A stretch of 61,371 nt of DNA from Deltaproteobacteria bacterium (GCA_021777225.1 JAJYDQ010000014.1:1-61371), one strand, 5' to 3'; positions 1-10,515 are shown, counted from the stretch's first letter. Numbers and translations: made by a program. The notes: a model not told the origin generated them from the letters alone.

Positions 1-1286
1 TGGAGTCCATGACGCCAGCCCAGAAAACAATAGTCTCCGAGGCGCTGGAGGCGATGGATCAGTGGGAAAAGGAAACTGTAGAACCTTCAATTCGTTTGAA
101 ACGAGCGGTCAAAGGTAGTGAAGACTGGGACAGATTTGACCAGGCGATGAATGCTTTTGAAACTAAGGAATTTGAGGCACTGGCCCAAAGTGAGGCCGAC
201 GGTCATAGAAGCGAGTCTTTGACCGAGAGAATCATGATATTTGGAACAGCGTTCCTGGTCATCATCACCTTTCCTCTGTGTTACGTGCTTGCCAGATCTA
301 TGACGAGACCGCTCGCCCAATCTGTGAATCTTGCTGAGGGAATAGCAGGAGGCGATCTTTCGCAGACCCTTGATGTCAAGACCAAGGATGAAGTTGGGAC
401 TCTTGGAAATGCTCTGAATCATATGGTGAGTTCCCTGAGAGAACAGAACCAAAAAACAGCCGAAGGAGCGAACGTCCTTGCGTCGTCCGCCGCAGAAATC
501 TCGGCCAGTGTCGCTCAACTCGCGTCCAGCGCTACCGAGACATCCTCCGCAGTCACGGAAACAGTCTCGACTGTGGAAGAATTGCAGCAGACCGCGAAGC
601 TTTCGAGCGAAAAGGCAAGAAAAGTCGCTGAAAGCGCCCATCAGGCCGCCCAGATAGCCGATGCCGGAGATAAGGCAATCGAGGACACGATCCAGAAAAT
701 GACAACAATTAAGACCGAGATGGAATCCATCGGCGAAACAGTCCAGAGACTCAGCGAGCAGGGGCAATCAATTGAGGAAATAGTCAATTCCGTTCGTGAT
801 CTTGCGGATCAATCCAACCTGCTAGCTGTGAACGCGTCCATTGAGGCCGCCAAGGCCGGAGAGCTTGGCAAGGGTTTCGGCGTAGTGGCGGGGGAGATAA
901 AAACATTGGCCGATCGATCTCGGGAAGCTACTGAACAAATTCGATCAATATTGGAAGACACTCGAAAATGGATCGCAGCGGTGGTCATGGCTACAGAACA
1001 GGGGAATAAGGCCGTAACAAGCGGCGTCCGGCAGACCACGCTGGCCGGCGAATCAATCCGGTCCCTATGCAAGAGCGTCTTGGAATCGGCTGAATCGGCC
1101 ACTATAATTCAGGCTTCCAATGAACAGCAGGCTGTAGGGGTAGACCAAGTCTCCAATGCGATGGCATATATCGACCAAGCTGTCAGACAGAATGTGGCAG
1201 GCGCCACTCAGCTTGAGGAAGCGGCAAGACAGATATCCGAATTGGGTATCTCTCTCAAGGAATTGGTCGAGCGTTACAAAATGTGA
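1..1286 (+). CDS. Methyl-accepting chemotaxis protein, 5' end cut by window
   Basis: This is a transmembrane chemoreceptor that would signal to CheA/CheW. The frame is open back to base 3, so the ATG at 9 need not be the true start and the sensor domain is probably truncated by the window. From that ATG there are 425 residues: a short periplasmic remnant, one membrane helix at about 75-95, a HAMP linker at about 96-150, then a long coiled-coil signalling domain. The hairpin tip is recognisable from [16 protein letters not shown] followed by [18 protein letters not shown]. No che genes are nearby, so the ligand and pathway are unknown. It is convergent with the efflux pump gene that ends 68 bases downstream. 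Confidence 0.93.
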   Translation, partial: ESMTPAQKTIVSEALEAMDQWEKETVEPSIRLKRAVKGSEDWDRFDQAMNAFETKEFEALAQSEADGHRSESLTERIMIFGTAFLVIITFPLCYVLARSMTRPLAQSVNLAEGIAGGDLSQTLDVKTKDEVGTLGNALNHMVSSLREQNQKTAEGANVLASSAAEISASVAQLASSATETSSAVTETVSTVEELQQTAKLSSEKARKVAESAHQAAQIADAGDKAIEDTIQKMTTIKTEMESIGETVQRLSEQGQSIEEIVNSVRDLADQSNLLAVNASIEAAKAGELGKGFGVVAGEIKTLADRSREATEQIRSILEDTRKWIAAVVMATEQGNKAVTSGVRQTTLAGESIRSLCKSVLESAESATIIQASNEQQAVGVDQVSNAMAYIDQAVRQNVAGATQLEEAARQISELGISLKELVERYKM

Positions 1287-1354
1287 CACCTGGTTAAGTG
1301 ACCTGTCTTCAACGCAAGAACAAACATCAAATCCTCTCAAAATTATTTCTACCC

Positions 1355-4300
1355 CTAATCATCCGCTGCCTGGTTCGTGAAGCTGGAGCCTGATCTATCT
1401 AAGACACGGTGAAAAAGAATCGGCATAACGATTAGTATAAGTGGAATTTGGACAATGAGCCCGGAGATGATGGCAATAGCCAAGGGTCTTTGCATTGCGG
1501 CGCCTTGACCGATACCGAGAGCCAACGGTAATAACGCCACTATCGCAGCAAATGTTGTCATGGCTATTGGTCGCATCCTGTTGATACCAGCCTCTATTAG
1601 GGCATCTAGAGCATTTGTCCCTGACGTTCGCAGGTCCTGGTATTCGGAGAAATAGAAAATCGCCACTTCCGTTACAATGCCCACTACCATAGTCATACCC
1701 ATCATGGAAGTGATGTTCAACTCCGTCCCTGTCACCCAGAGGCCTATAAAAACGGCGCTGATAGCCAGAAGCGGCATGCCCATTATGGTTATTGACACAC
1801 GAAATCGTTCATAAAGAAACAGGAGCAAGAGGAAAACAAGGACTACTGCGGCAGCAAAGACCATGATCAAACCACGAAAAGCGATCCGCTGTTGCCTGTA
1901 CAGGCCACCAAGCTCGTAATAAACCCCTGATGGAATTAGCCCCGCCTTGGACAACACCTGCTGGACATCGTTAACGGTAGACCCCATGTCACGGCCGCTA
2001 ATACGGCCAGTTACCGCCAGCATTCGTTTCAGGTTGTCGCGGTTTATCTGAGGTTGTCCTGAAACTATCTTTACCAGGGCCACTCGTTTGAGTGGCAACC
2101 AATGACCATCCGCCGCCTGCAGTTTAAGTTGCGAGAAATCATCTGTCGTACTCCTCAAACCCCTTGGGACCCAAACCCTTATGCCAATGAGTTTTTCCCT
2201 TTTCTGCACTTCAGTGGCGACCAACCCAGTCAAGTAGGTACGAAGCTGCATTGTAATCATTTCCGGGTCCATATTTTCCAGCGCAGCTCGATCTCGGTCC
2301 ACTTGAATTTCTAAAGCGTCACCAGCCAACACAATACCGTTCCTCACATCTACTACACCTGGGATATGGCCAATTCTTTCAGCTATATCGGTAGCCGATT
2401 TCATGAGGATTTTGGGGTCGTCTCCATACAATTTTATCTCTATGGGTTGAGGCACGGCGGTTAGGTCCCCGATAAGGTCCTCCATGAGTTGCGCCATCTC
2501 GACTTTTAATCCTGGAATACGTTCCTCAATTTCATGACGCAAATGGTTCATGATTTCTTCGATCGAGTTTCTGGGAGGTGGCTTCAGCCTGACAAACAGG
2601 TCACCGGAATTTGATTCGGTTATTCCTCCTCCAAGCTGCGCTCCGGTACGTCGAGAATACGAAACGACTTCATGAGTAGTTCTGAGGATATTTTCCAACT
2701 GACGAACAAGACGATCCGTCTCATCCAGAGATGTCCCAGGCGCGGTACGATAGTCTATCACGAACCCCCCTTCGTCCATGGCCGGCATAAATCCAGAGCC
2801 CACATTTCGATACCCCAGGTAACCGACCAGAAGAAAAGGGACCATACCCACAACCAGGACCCAGGGTCTCTCCAAGATTGAATTCATCAAATATCGATAA
2901 CCCGAATGGAACCATCGGGTTATCTTACCAATGTCCTCGATCTCCGTTTCCCTTTTTCCAATAATATGTGAGGCGAGAATAGGAATAGCGAACCAGGCCA
3001 CAAAGAAGGAAATTACAAGAGCGCAGACCACGGTAAGCGACAACGGCTTAAAGAATGCCCCGGTTACTCCCCCCAGAAAGGCCAATGGCAGGAACACAAT
3101 CACAGTTGAAGATGATGATCCGATTAATGGTGTTGCAAATTCTCGCGCCGCCTGTCTGACAAGTTCTTGAACATCATCTGTCCCGGCCCTTAGTCGTCGC
3201 ACTATGTGCTCTATCATAATTGTAGCGTCGTCCAGGATCAGGCCTACAGCGGCAGCCATCCCTCCTAGCGTCATAATATTGAAGGTCATGCCCAACATGT
3301 AAAGAAATAGAATTGTGCTCGCCAGCACAACTGGAACAGTTATGACCGCGAGGAAGGTAACCCTCAAGTTTCTCAAAAATATGAACAGAACAACAGCGGC
3401 AAGCCCCATTCCAACTATGATTGTGTCTCTGACGCTGGCGGACGATTCCGTTATAAGCTGACTCTGGTCGTACCAATTACTTATTGTGACACCCTTCGGG
3501 AGATCCTTCTTAAAGCGCGCCAAATCTGTCTTGATGGCGTTGACTATCTGGACCGTGTTGCCTGCCGGTTGCTGGTAAATTTGTAGTAAAACAGCCTCAT
3601 GACCATTGGCGGTAATTTTTTGCCATTGGAGAACTGTAGATGGCTCCACCGTGGCCACATCCTCCAATTGCACTAACCCGTTTTCTCCACTTTTTAGAAT
3701 CGTCCTGCGTACTTCTTCCATGCTTCTCAGACTGGTGTCCGAGAGTACCAGGAATAGCTTGTAGTGGTCTTCCATACGGCCGACTACCCGTAAGACATTG
3801 CCGGCTGACAGCGCCTGGACAACGTCTTGAATCTTCAGGCCATAAGCCTCTAAATGCGCGAGATCTACTTTGACCCTGTACTCGGCTGTTTTTCCGCCCA
3901 ACACGCCGATACGAGCCACTCCGTCTATCGCAGAGAGAATCGGCGTCAACTGAAACTCGGCAATGTCTCGCAACGCTACAAGAGTATGGTCCTTAGATGT
4001 GAGGCTATAGGCGGTCACAGGAAAGACCGTGGAGTCCATGCGGCGCGCAGAAACAACAGTTCCCGTCGGCATGTTAGGGAGAATACGATTGATGGCCAGC
4101 TCTACCTGCAAAAGGGCTAGGGCCATATCCTGCCCCCAGTTGAAATTGATGGAGAGTTCCGCGCTTCCCCGACTGGTAGTGGAACGTATGCTATGTAACC
4201 CGGGAACGGAACGGACCGCCTGTTCCGCGGGGCGAGTAACAGATATGACCATTTGCTCGGCGGGTCGGTCCCCCGAATCAACGTTGACGACTATGCGTGG

Positions 4301-4426
4301 GAAATTGACATTCGGAAAAAGCGCTACCGGTAGTATCACAGCAGTAAGAGCGCCACCTATCGACAAAACCAGTAACAAGAATATTATCGATCGACGGTGC
4401 CCTGAAGCCCAATCCACAACACTCAT
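1355..4426 (-). CDS. RND family efflux pump, inner membrane subunit
   Basis: A 1023-residue proton-driven inner-membrane pump of the AcrB/CzcA superfamily, full length. It shows the expected first helix, a large periplasmic porter loop, a block of helices from about 335, a second periplasmic loop and a second helix block. The TM4 motif GLILDDATIMIEHIVRRLR carries the paired acidic residues of the proton relay and a Glu-containing pattern reminiscent of heavy-metal (HME) pumps, but that is not enough to assign a substrate. The start ATG overlaps the adaptor stop by four bases (ATGA), so the two are translationally coupled. It is the third gene of a tolC-adaptor-pump operon. Confidence 0.95.
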   Translation of the reverse strand: MSVVDWASGHRRSIIFLLLVLSIGGALTAVILPVALFPNVNFPRIVVNVDSGDRPAEQMVISVTRPAEQAVRSVPGLHSIRSTTSRGSAELSINFNWGQDMALALLQVELAINRILPNMPTGTVVSARRMDSTVFPVTAYSLTSKDHTLVALRDIAEFQLTPILSAIDGVARIGVLGGKTAEYRVKVDLAHLEAYGLKIQDVVQALSAGNVLRVVGRMEDHYKLFLVLSDTSLRSMEEVRRTILKSGENGLVQLEDVATVEPSTVLQWQKITANGHEAVLLQIYQQPAGNTVQIVNAIKTDLARFKKDLPKGVTISNWYDQSQLITESSASVRDTIIVGMGLAAVVLFIFLRNLRVTFLAVITVPVVLASTILFLYMLGMTFNIMTLGGMAAAVGLILDDATIMIEHIVRRLRAGTDDVQELVRQAAREFATPLIGSSSSTVIVFLPLAFLGGVTGAFFKPLSLTVVCALVISFFVAWFAIPILASHIIGKRETEIEDIGKITRWFHSGYRYLMNSILERPWVLVVGMVPFLLVGYLGYRNVGSGFMPAMDEGGFVIDYRTAPGTSLDETDRLVRQLENILRTTHEVVSYSRRTGAQLGGGITESNSGDLFVRLKPPPRNSIEEIMNHLRHEIEERIPGLKVEMAQLMEDLIGDLTAVPQPIEIKLYGDDPKILMKSATDIAERIGHIPGVVDVRNGIVLAGDALEIQVDRDRAALENMDPEMITMQLRTYLTGLVATEVQKREKLIGIRVWVPRGLRSTTDDFSQLKLQAADGHWLPLKRVALVKIVSGQPQINRDNLKRMLAVTGRISGRDMGSTVNDVQQVLSKAGLIPSGVYYELGGLYRQQRIAFRGLIMVFAAAVVLVFLLLLFLYERFRVSITIMGMPLLAISAVFIGLWVTGTELNITSMMGMTMVVGIVTEVAIFYFSEYQDLRTSGTNALDALIEAGINRMRPIAMTTFAAIVALLPLALGIGQGAAMQRPLAIAIISGLIVQIPLILIVMPILFHRVLDRSGSSFTNQAADD

Positions 4427-5469
4427 TGGGCCCCCTTTCTCACCGCCATGCCATCTTTCAGCTCGTAGTTACCCAGCGTTACAACTTCCTCACCCTTTGC
4501 AACCGATCCACCGACAGCAACAAACCCGTCTTGCCATCCCTTTACTTCAACCACAACTCGGTGAGCCCTGCCTTCGCTCACTACAAATATAAATGAGACC
4601 CCATGGTCCTTTAGAACAGCGTCACGTGGTACAGATAGAGACGAGAAGCTTGAAAGTATGATAACGCCTTTCATGGTTAATCCCAAAGGAAGGTCACTGG
4701 AAGACGGTAATTTAAGACTAACCAGAACTTCTACAAGTCTGGTAGAAGGATTAATCATCGCATGAACCTGATTTACCTCGGCCCTGAATTTGACGTCAGG
4801 CTCAAAAACAGGACTAAGTGTGACCAACATTCCCTTGTGAACCTTGTTCGCTTCTTCAGGTTCTACACCCAGCAGGACTACCAAAGAATCTCTTCGAGCC
4901 AATAACAGAACATTGGAGCCTGCCTGAATAAGGTCTCCCTCATTCACATTGAGCTTAATTACAACCCCGGCAAAAGGCGCCTTCAATGTTTCCGTTAATT
5001 GAGCGGTCCCTAGTTTTCTCTGAGCTTCCAGTTGCGCCTCTGCGTCAGCTAGATTTTTTCGAGCGCTTGCAACCTGTTCGCGAGTAGTTAGCTGGCTTCT
5101 AAACAATTCATCTTCTCGGTTTAATTTGCTTCGAGCGTATTCGAGCGCGGATACGGCCTTCTCATAATCCATGCTCGCGTTGGCCGAGGTCTGAAACTCC
5201 AGTAACTGGGATCCCGCTTCCACCAACTGACCTGATCGAACCCATACCTTGGTGATTACTCCAGCTCGAGGCAAATTGATACTCGTTACTGACGATGAGT
5301 CCGGCTGGGTTCGCCCATATGTGGTTATTGTAGACGCGAAAGACATCTCTTTGATTAAAGCGGTTTCGACTAGAACTGAGGGTCCGGCTTCCACAGTAAC
5401 GGACTGGAGAAAAGACAAGAGAAAGAACCCTGCGAATAGGCGCCAGCACAAGGCTAGAAATCCTCTCAT
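4423..5469 (-). CDS. RND efflux periplasmic adaptor (membrane fusion protein)
   Basis: HlyD/AcrA-type adaptor that bridges the pump and the outer-membrane channel. The N-terminus (MRGFLALCWRLFAGFFLL) is a signal or anchor helix, followed by split lipoyl/barrel-sandwich halves around an alpha-hairpin (about 95-150), a beta-barrel, and a C-terminal membrane-proximal domain. An in-frame ATG at 5505 would overlap the TolC gene by 20 bases. I prefer the ATG at 5469, which has GGT-rich pairing sequence just upstream and places the hydrophobic segment at the N-terminus, giving 348 residues. It sits between the tolC-type gene and the pump gene. Confidence 0.9.
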   Translation of the reverse strand: MRGFLALCWRLFAGFFLLSFLQSVTVEAGPSVLVETALIKEMSFASTITTYGRTQPDSSSVTSINLPRAGVITKVWVRSGQLVEAGSQLLEFQTSANASMDYEKAVSALEYARSKLNREDELFRSQLTTREQVASARKNLADAEAQLEAQRKLGTAQLTETLKAPFAGVVIKLNVNEGDLIQAGSNVLLLARRDSLVVLLGVEPEEANKVHKGMLVTLSPVFEPDVKFRAEVNQVHAMINPSTRLVEVLVSLKLPSSSDLPLGLTMKGVIILSSFSSLSVPRDAVLKDHGVSFIFVVSEGRAHRVVVEVKGWQDGFVAVGGSVAKGEEVVTLGNYELKDGMAVRKGAQ

Positions 5470-5485
5470 GTTAGACCTAACCTTT

Positions 5486-6910
5486 CTATCCTTGGTCCGA
5501 GCCAACCTGGTTGGCCAATAAGGTATCCAGGGTAATTTCCGACTCCCACAAAGCTTGAATCAGGTCGATCACTTTCAACCTCTTGTTTGCCAGTGTGTTT
5601 TCCATATTTATATACGTCAAAGAAGACATGTTTTGGGCCGCATAGGCCCTTCGAGCCTCCTCAACCATCCGGGCTAGCGTTGGGAGATGTTCTTGTAGCT
5701 CATTTAATTGCCGTCTCAGCATGATTTGATTTGTCCAAAGTAAATCTACTTGCTGTTGAGTTTGGTCGATTCGGGCCTGATACTCCTGTAGGAGTTGTTC
5801 TCTGGTAGCCTTTTCAACGGCAATCTTCCCTCGATTACCGTTAAATATGGGAACGGAGATCGTGGTGTCATGTCCGACTGTATGAACATCGGTATCGTCT
5901 CGGGCCTTTACTATTCCAACGTCCAGAGATGGAAATTGGCCAAGCACGGCTTCATAAACTTTTGCTTCCTGACTGTCATAACCGGCCTTTAGCGCCATAA
6001 GATCAGGCCGTCTGTTCGGCAACCCTGCGAGTGACTGATCTAGCCCCTGTCTGTCAAGACCTGAAGGCAGAGGGGACGGAACGAGTTTGAGTTGAGCTTC
6101 CGGCCATATTCCCAACAGAGCGTTCAGTTCATGATGTGTCTTGTTGACTAAGAGTTCAGCATCCCTTACCTGAGTGTCAGCGTCAATTTTTGCTGTCAGG
6201 TCGGTTCCAGTTACGTCGAGCGTCAGGTTACCTTCCTGAAGCGCCCTGGATGAACGGGAATACCTTTTGTCGTACAAACCCCGAATCTGCTTTAGGATAT
6301 CCAGTTTCCGGCGCTCGGAAATCAGCCTCGCAAAGAGGATTCGCGATCTTTGCATTACCTGCCATTCCTGCCAAATAACATCCAGGTCCACCTGACGCAC
6401 TGCTTTGGTGGCAGAGTCAATTGCGGCGCGACGGGTCACAAAATAATTGAGATTGTAGTTCACCCCAATCTCGTATCCTGTTACCAATATAGGGTTCTTT
6501 GTCTGGTCTGGTTTGTCGGTTGGATAGGTCATTTTCACGGAAACCTTGGGGTCAGGCAATAGGCCCACAGAAAATAACTGCGCCCTGGCAATTCCCTGTT
6601 TGGTTCTCAACGCCCTCAGATCAGGGTTGTTGATGACAGCGAACGTGGCGATTGCCGTCATATCCAGCCCATCTTCAGCGTCAAATCGCCGCGGTTTGAG
6701 ACTTTTTAACGAGAAACGAGAGCGGTCAACAGTCAATTTTGGCACATTCGGGGCAAGATCTGGATTGGACGGCAATTGTTTAGGTTTGTAAGTCGCACAA
6801 CCATTGAGAAAAAGAATAATGGCTAGGGAAAAAATCAAAGGCGCAACTGAAATGCCCAAACAAGGTGTAACCCTAACTGCATTGAGTCGGTATTTTTTCG
6901 CAGCAAGCAT
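5486..6910 (-). CDS. TolC family outer membrane efflux lipoprotein
   Basis: A 474-residue outer-membrane channel protein of the OprM/TolC family, with the two repeated helical-hairpin halves typical of the fold. The N-terminus has a hydrophobic signal ending in FLNGC, a lipobox, so Cys38 is probably lipidated after cleavage by signal peptidase II. Conserved features include the NPDLRALR segment and the repeated Gln/Glu-rich coiled coils around 190 and 380. It is the first gene of the three-gene efflux operon. No strong ribosome binding site precedes the ATG, so the start is less certain than the family call. Confidence 0.92.
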   Translation of the reverse strand: MLAAKKYRLNAVRVTPCLGISVAPLIFSLAIILFLNGCATYKPKQLPSNPDLAPNVPKLTVDRSRFSLKSLKPRRFDAEDGLDMTAIATFAVINNPDLRALRTKQGIARAQLFSVGLLPDPKVSVKMTYPTDKPDQTKNPILVTGYEIGVNYNLNYFVTRRAAIDSATKAVRQVDLDVIWQEWQVMQRSRILFARLISERRKLDILKQIRGLYDKRYSRSSRALQEGNLTLDVTGTDLTAKIDADTQVRDAELLVNKTHHELNALLGIWPEAQLKLVPSPLPSGLDRQGLDQSLAGLPNRRPDLMALKAGYDSQEAKVYEAVLGQFPSLDVGIVKARDDTDVHTVGHDTTISVPIFNGNRGKIAVEKATREQLLQEYQARIDQTQQQVDLLWTNQIMLRRQLNELQEHLPTLARMVEEARRAYAAQNMSSLTYINMENTLANKRLKVIDLIQALWESEITLDTLLANQVGSDQG

Positions 6911-7042
6911 TTTAATCCCAGGGCCTGTCTTCCAACCTGCGCCCAGTATGTAAAATGGCTATCTGGTCCGAAAGCGGCGGCCCTAAGGACACCTAATCGG
7001 GACATGGTGAAGGGTATCGCAATTTGCGCAGAATTATGCCGT

Positions 7043-7072
7043 AGTATAGATAAGTGGCGATAGTTTTGGCAA
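7043..7072 (-). promoter_or_regulatory. Candidate sigma70 promoter of the efflux operon
   Basis: Read on the minus strand, TTGCCA (7072-7067) and TATACT (7048-7043) are separated by 18 bases, each matching the consensus at five of six positions. It lies about 130 bases upstream of the tolC-type start. The surrounding 6911-7210 interval holds no convincing gene; I saw no clear operator palindrome in it. Confidence 0.45.
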
Positions 7073-7210
7073 CTTGAAATTCATTGGGGGAAGTCAAAGC
7101 AACATGATTTAGGACAAAAAACATTGGAGTGAAGCCAACACTATCAAGAAAGTCCATTGGTAACCAAGGGCGCTGACGAGCGGCTTGAGTTTGAATCATT
7201 TTAGAACGGA

Positions 7211-7909
7211 CTATACGAGCAGATACTTTCTCATCACCTCTTCATTTTCTTGTAAATCTTTTATCGCTCCTTGGTACCTTATGACGCCGTTATCCAGGAT
7301 ATAACCTCGATCACTTAGGCCCAAGGCTGTTTTCTGGTTCTGTTCCGCCAGGAGAATGGTTAGACCAGCGTCTCTGAGCGCCCGGATACGATGTTCCAGC
7401 ATATCGACAATCATCGGGGCCAGTCCTTCGGTGGGTTCGTCCAATAAAAGCAGTTCAGGGTTGGTGACCAGGGCCCTGGCTATAGTAAGCATTTGCTGCT
7501 CGCCGCCACTGAGCAGGCCAGCTTTGCGGGATCTGATGTGTTTAAGTGGTTGAAAAAAATCATACACACGGTCCCTATTCCAGGAATCAGATTTTTCAAT
7601 CCGTCTCTCCGATATCTCAAGATTTTCATCGACAGTAAGATCAAAGAAAACCCGTCTATCGTCCGGAACAAATCCCATGCCCATCCTTGCGATAAGATAA
7701 GGTTTCTGTCCTGTGATGTTTTCATCCTTGAATCTTATGGATCCCTGGCGGGGCGGAACCAATCCCATAATACTCTTCATAGTGGTGCTTTTACCTGCGC
7801 CATTACGTCCAAGCAGGCAAACTATCTCTCCCCTGTTTACGGTGAGTGATAACCCAAATAGAATATGGCTTGATCCATAAAAAGATTGGATTCCGTCAAC
7901 CTGAAGCAT
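7211..7909 (-). CDS. livF: Branched-chain amino acid-type ABC transporter ATPase (LivF-like)
   Basis: One of two cytoplasmic ATPases of a Liv-type importer, 232 residues, normal for LivF. Walker A is GRNGAGKST near residue 35, the signature is LSGGEQQ, and Walker B is LLLLDEPTEGLAP, the Glu-Gly-Leu form typical of LivF. It is the last gene of the operon livK-H-M-G-F, starting 3 bases after livG ends. The substrate could be amino acids, amides or aromatic/short acids; sequence alone does not decide. Confidence 0.94.
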   Translation of the reverse strand: MLQVDGIQSFYGSSHILFGLSLTVNRGEIVCLLGRNGAGKSTTMKSIMGLVPPRQGSIRFKDENITGQKPYLIARMGMGFVPDDRRVFFDLTVDENLEISERRIEKSDSWNRDRVYDFFQPLKHIRSRKAGLLSGGEQQMLTIARALVTNPELLLLDEPTEGLAPMIVDMLEHRIRALRDAGLTILLAEQNQKTALGLSDRGYILDNGVIRYQGAIKDLQENEEVMRKYLLV

Positions 7910-7912
7910 CGC

Positions 7913-8647
7913 TTAGCTCCCACCCAAATAGGCTTCCCGCACTTGTTCGTTGTCCTTGACCTCTTGAGGGGTCCCCTGGACAATGGATACACCTTGCCGC
8001 ATGACCATTACCCTGTTAGCAAACGAAAAGACCAGTTCAATGTCATGTTCGCAAAACAGGATGGTAAGCCCGAGATCAGAGTTTAGATATTCAAGCAATT
8101 TGATTGTGGAAGCTGTTTCATCCGGCGCCATTCCCGCCGTGGGCTCATCCAAAATGAGAAGCTCAGGATTAGCGCCAAGCGCAATGGCTATCTCCAGGAC
8201 TTTTCGCTCTCCGTGTGACAGAGAACCACTTGCTCTATTTTCCACATTTGACAGTCCCACACTCTTGAGTATTTCTCTCGTTTCTTCAACTGCGACGCGT
8301 TTGGAAGGCGTGATTAGGTCAAACGCTCGTCTTAACCGGGAAAGAACAGACACCTGAACGTTTTCAAACACTGTCAATCGATTGAAGACATTAACGATCT
8401 GAAAAGACATGCTTAAGCCGCGTCTACAAATTAGATATGACGCCAGACCTCCAATATCTTTCCCTTTGAAAATGATCCGGCCTTTATCAGGCGCCAGGCG
8501 TCCCGCTATCAGTCCAAACAGTGTGCTCTTTCCAGCTCCATTCGGGCCAATTACGGCGACGATCTCGCCACGTTCTACTTCCAGGTTGGCATTCTTTACC
8601 GCCAGGAACCGATCGAAGGATTTCTGAACGTCTTTAACGCTTAACAT
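7913..8647 (-). CDS. livG: Branched-chain amino acid-type ABC transporter ATPase (LivG-like)
   Basis: Second ATPase of the Liv-type importer, 244 residues. Walker A is GPNGAGKSTLFGL, the signature reads LSHGERK (the LSHGE form seen in many LivG-like proteins) and Walker B is LLILDEPTAGMAP. A clear AGGAGGA lies seven bases before the ATG. It abuts livM upstream with no spacer and livF downstream with a 3-base gap, consistent with one polycistronic message. Confidence 0.94.
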   Translation of the reverse strand: MLSVKDVQKSFDRFLAVKNANLEVERGEIVAVIGPNGAGKSTLFGLIAGRLAPDKGRIIFKGKDIGGLASYLICRRGLSMSFQIVNVFNRLTVFENVQVSVLSRLRRAFDLITPSKRVAVEETREILKSVGLSNVENRASGSLSHGERKVLEIAIALGANPELLILDEPTAGMAPDETASTIKLLEYLNSDLGLTILFCEHDIELVFSFANRVMVMRQGVSIVQGTPQEVKDNEQVREAYLGGS

Positions 8648-9607
8648 TCATCTATCCTCCTCTGTCGATACGTCTGGTCTCTTGAAAAACCCTTCTAGAT
8701 AACCAATTACACCTTCGGGCAAGAAAAAGATCAACAGCATGAGTATTATCGCCAATACTGTCGTCCAGTATTCCGTGTAAACGCCCACCATGGTCCTCAA
8801 AGACACAATTATCGCCGCCCCCAGCATAGGTCCAAGGAAAGTAAACCAACCACCGAGCAGACACATGATAAGAAATTCAAGTGACAGGGTCCACGACATC
8901 AGGTCCGGGAAGGCGGAACCCTCTACAGTCACAAAAAGGACTCCGGCCACACCGGCGAAAAAACCAGCTATTACTTGTGTCACCAGTTGATGCGCCCTAA
9001 CATGAACCCCTATGGTTTCGCTTCTCTCAGGGTTATCGCGAATAGCCTGAAGGATTTGACCGAATGGAGAATTAAGGATGACATACATCAATCCTAAAGA
9101 AACTACCGAAACTATTAATGTAAAATAGAATGACCCGCTAACTGAACTGATTAACGAAGGTATTGGGACCCCGTGTAGTCCGTCATCGCCACCAGTGAAT
9201 GAATACCATCTGTATACGACGACCCAAACAAGTGAACCTAGCGAGAGCTGCAACATTCCAAAGTACAGTTTTGACAAACGAACACAGATAAAACCCATTA
9301 CAAGAGCCAAAACAGCCGACGCGAATGGCGCTGTGAAAAAACACAACGCAATGGGCAGGTTTGTTTTTATAAGCATTAAGGAAACGCTATAGGCCCCTAC
9401 CCCATAAAACACAGCGTGGTGGAATTGATACATGCCCCCGAAACCAAGGGCCACGTTCAGGCTCGTAGCCATAAGCCCGGTAATCAGAATCAAAGCTAAC
9501 AAATACGTAAAAAACCGTGGCAGGAACTGCGGGCACAAAGCAAGAACAATTAGAACGGCCATGCCGAGAGTAAACCATTTCAGTCGGGATAATCCGTCAG
9601 GCGGCAC
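8648..9607 (-). CDS. livM: Branched-chain amino acid-type ABC transporter permease (LivM-like)
   Basis: Inner-membrane permease of the importer, with about nine hydrophobic helices and the LivM-family segment GFGGMYQFHHAVFYGVGAYS. The longest reading frame begins at a TTG (9625) inside the livH 3' end with no ribosome binding site. A GTG at 9607 has GAGGGG six bases upstream and keeps the first helix, so I chose that start (319 residues). It pairs with LivH to form the heterodimeric channel. Confidence 0.92.
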   Translation of the reverse strand: MPPDGLSRLKWFTLGMAVLIVLALCPQFLPRFFTYLLALILITGLMATSLNVALGFGGMYQFHHAVFYGVGAYSVSLMLIKTNLPIALCFFTAPFASAVLALVMGFICVRLSKLYFGMLQLSLGSLVWVVVYRWYSFTGGDDGLHGVPIPSLISSVSGSFYFTLIVSVVSLGLMYVILNSPFGQILQAIRDNPERSETIGVHVRAHQLVTQVIAGFFAGVAGVLFVTVEGSAFPDLMSWTLSLEFLIMCLLGGWFTFLGPMLGAAIIVSLRTMVGVYTEYWTTVLAIILMLLIFFLPEGVIGYLEGFFKRPDVSTEEDR

Positions 9608-9618
9608 AGTCAACCCCT

Positions 9619-10515
9619 CTACCAAGTCGCTCTAAGCAGCCCTTTAGGCCGAAAGATAAGGACAATCACAACAGCGGCGTAAGGGAATACTATTGAAAAC
9701 TGTGGCAAGATCATTATCCCCATCGAGTCCGTGAGTCCGAAAATAAGGGCCCCAAGCAATGCCCCCCAAACGTTGCCTAAGCCGCCGATAATCACTATCA
9801 GAAAGGCCTCCATGATAATGGTATGATCCATACCCTGGGTTATGTTCTGTGTGGGAGCGACTAGGGCCCCGCCAAGCCCTGCTAGAAAACAGCCAATAAC
9901 AAACACGGATGCGAAGACCCAACTCACGTTAATTCCCACAGCGCCTACCATGTCGCGGTCAACAGCGGCAGCCCGCGCTATCTTGCCAATTTTCGTGCGC
10001 TGAGTAAGAAACCACAAACCAACAGCCACAATCGGGCCGATACTCAGCAGGAAAAGATTGTATTTTGGGAAAGGCATACCGAGTATTGGTAGAGATCCCT
10101 GAAAAATCACGGGTGGAGTCAGGGAGCGATACTCTGAGCCCCATATCAATTTTACAGCATCGTGGAAAATCAGCATCAAGGCGAATGTAAACAGAAGAAG
10201 CATAAGGTGTTCTCTGTCATATAAATGACAGAAAAGCCCTCGCTCCGTCGCCAGGCTGATAATGGCCACGCCTATAGGAGCGAGCAATATGGCGAACCAA
10301 AACCCGATAGGACTATTCCCGAAAAGCGTCGCAACGGAATAACACAGAAAAGCTCCAAGCATGTAAAGCGATCCGTGAGCGACATTCGGGATCCTGAGCA
10401 CTCCAAGGACTAAGCTCAATCCCGATGAGACAATGAAAAGTATAGTCGTCCGGCTAAGCCCCACGATGAATTGCTGAATAAGACCATTAAATGTGATCGT
10501 CGTCGAAAAATCCAT
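9619..10515 (-). CDS. livH: Branched-chain amino acid-type ABC transporter permease (LivH-like)
   Basis: A 298-residue inner-membrane permease, about eight helices, with LivH-typical motifs: the N-terminal GLSLVLGVLRIPNVAHGSLY and the later VIIGGLGNVWGALLGALIFG loop that contacts the ATPases. It follows the binding-protein gene after 18 bases, and its stop codon lies about 12 bases from the likely livM start. Confidence 0.94.
   Translation of the reverse strand: MDFSTTITFNGLIQQFIVGLSRTTILFIVSSGLSLVLGVLRIPNVAHGSLYMLGAFLCYSVATLFGNSPIGFWFAILLAPIGVAIISLATERGLFCHLYDREHLMLLLFTFALMLIFHDAVKLIWGSEYRSLTPPVIFQGSLPILGMPFPKYNLFLLSIGPIVAVGLWFLTQRTKIGKIARAAAVDRDMVGAVGINVSWVFASVFVIGCFLAGLGGALVAPTQNITQGMDHTIIMEAFLIVIIGGLGNVWGALLGALIFGLTDSMGIMILPQFSIVFPYAAVVIVLIFRPKGLLRATW

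Noticed and set aside
4029-4592. Plus-strand 187-codon frame inside the efflux genes
   Set aside because: It is antisense to well-supported pump and adaptor genes that match their families along the whole length.
6993-7199. Minus-strand 68-codon frame between livF and the tolC-type gene
   Set aside because: It has no ribosome binding site and no recognisable family, and it overlaps the best promoter for the efflux operon (7043-7072).
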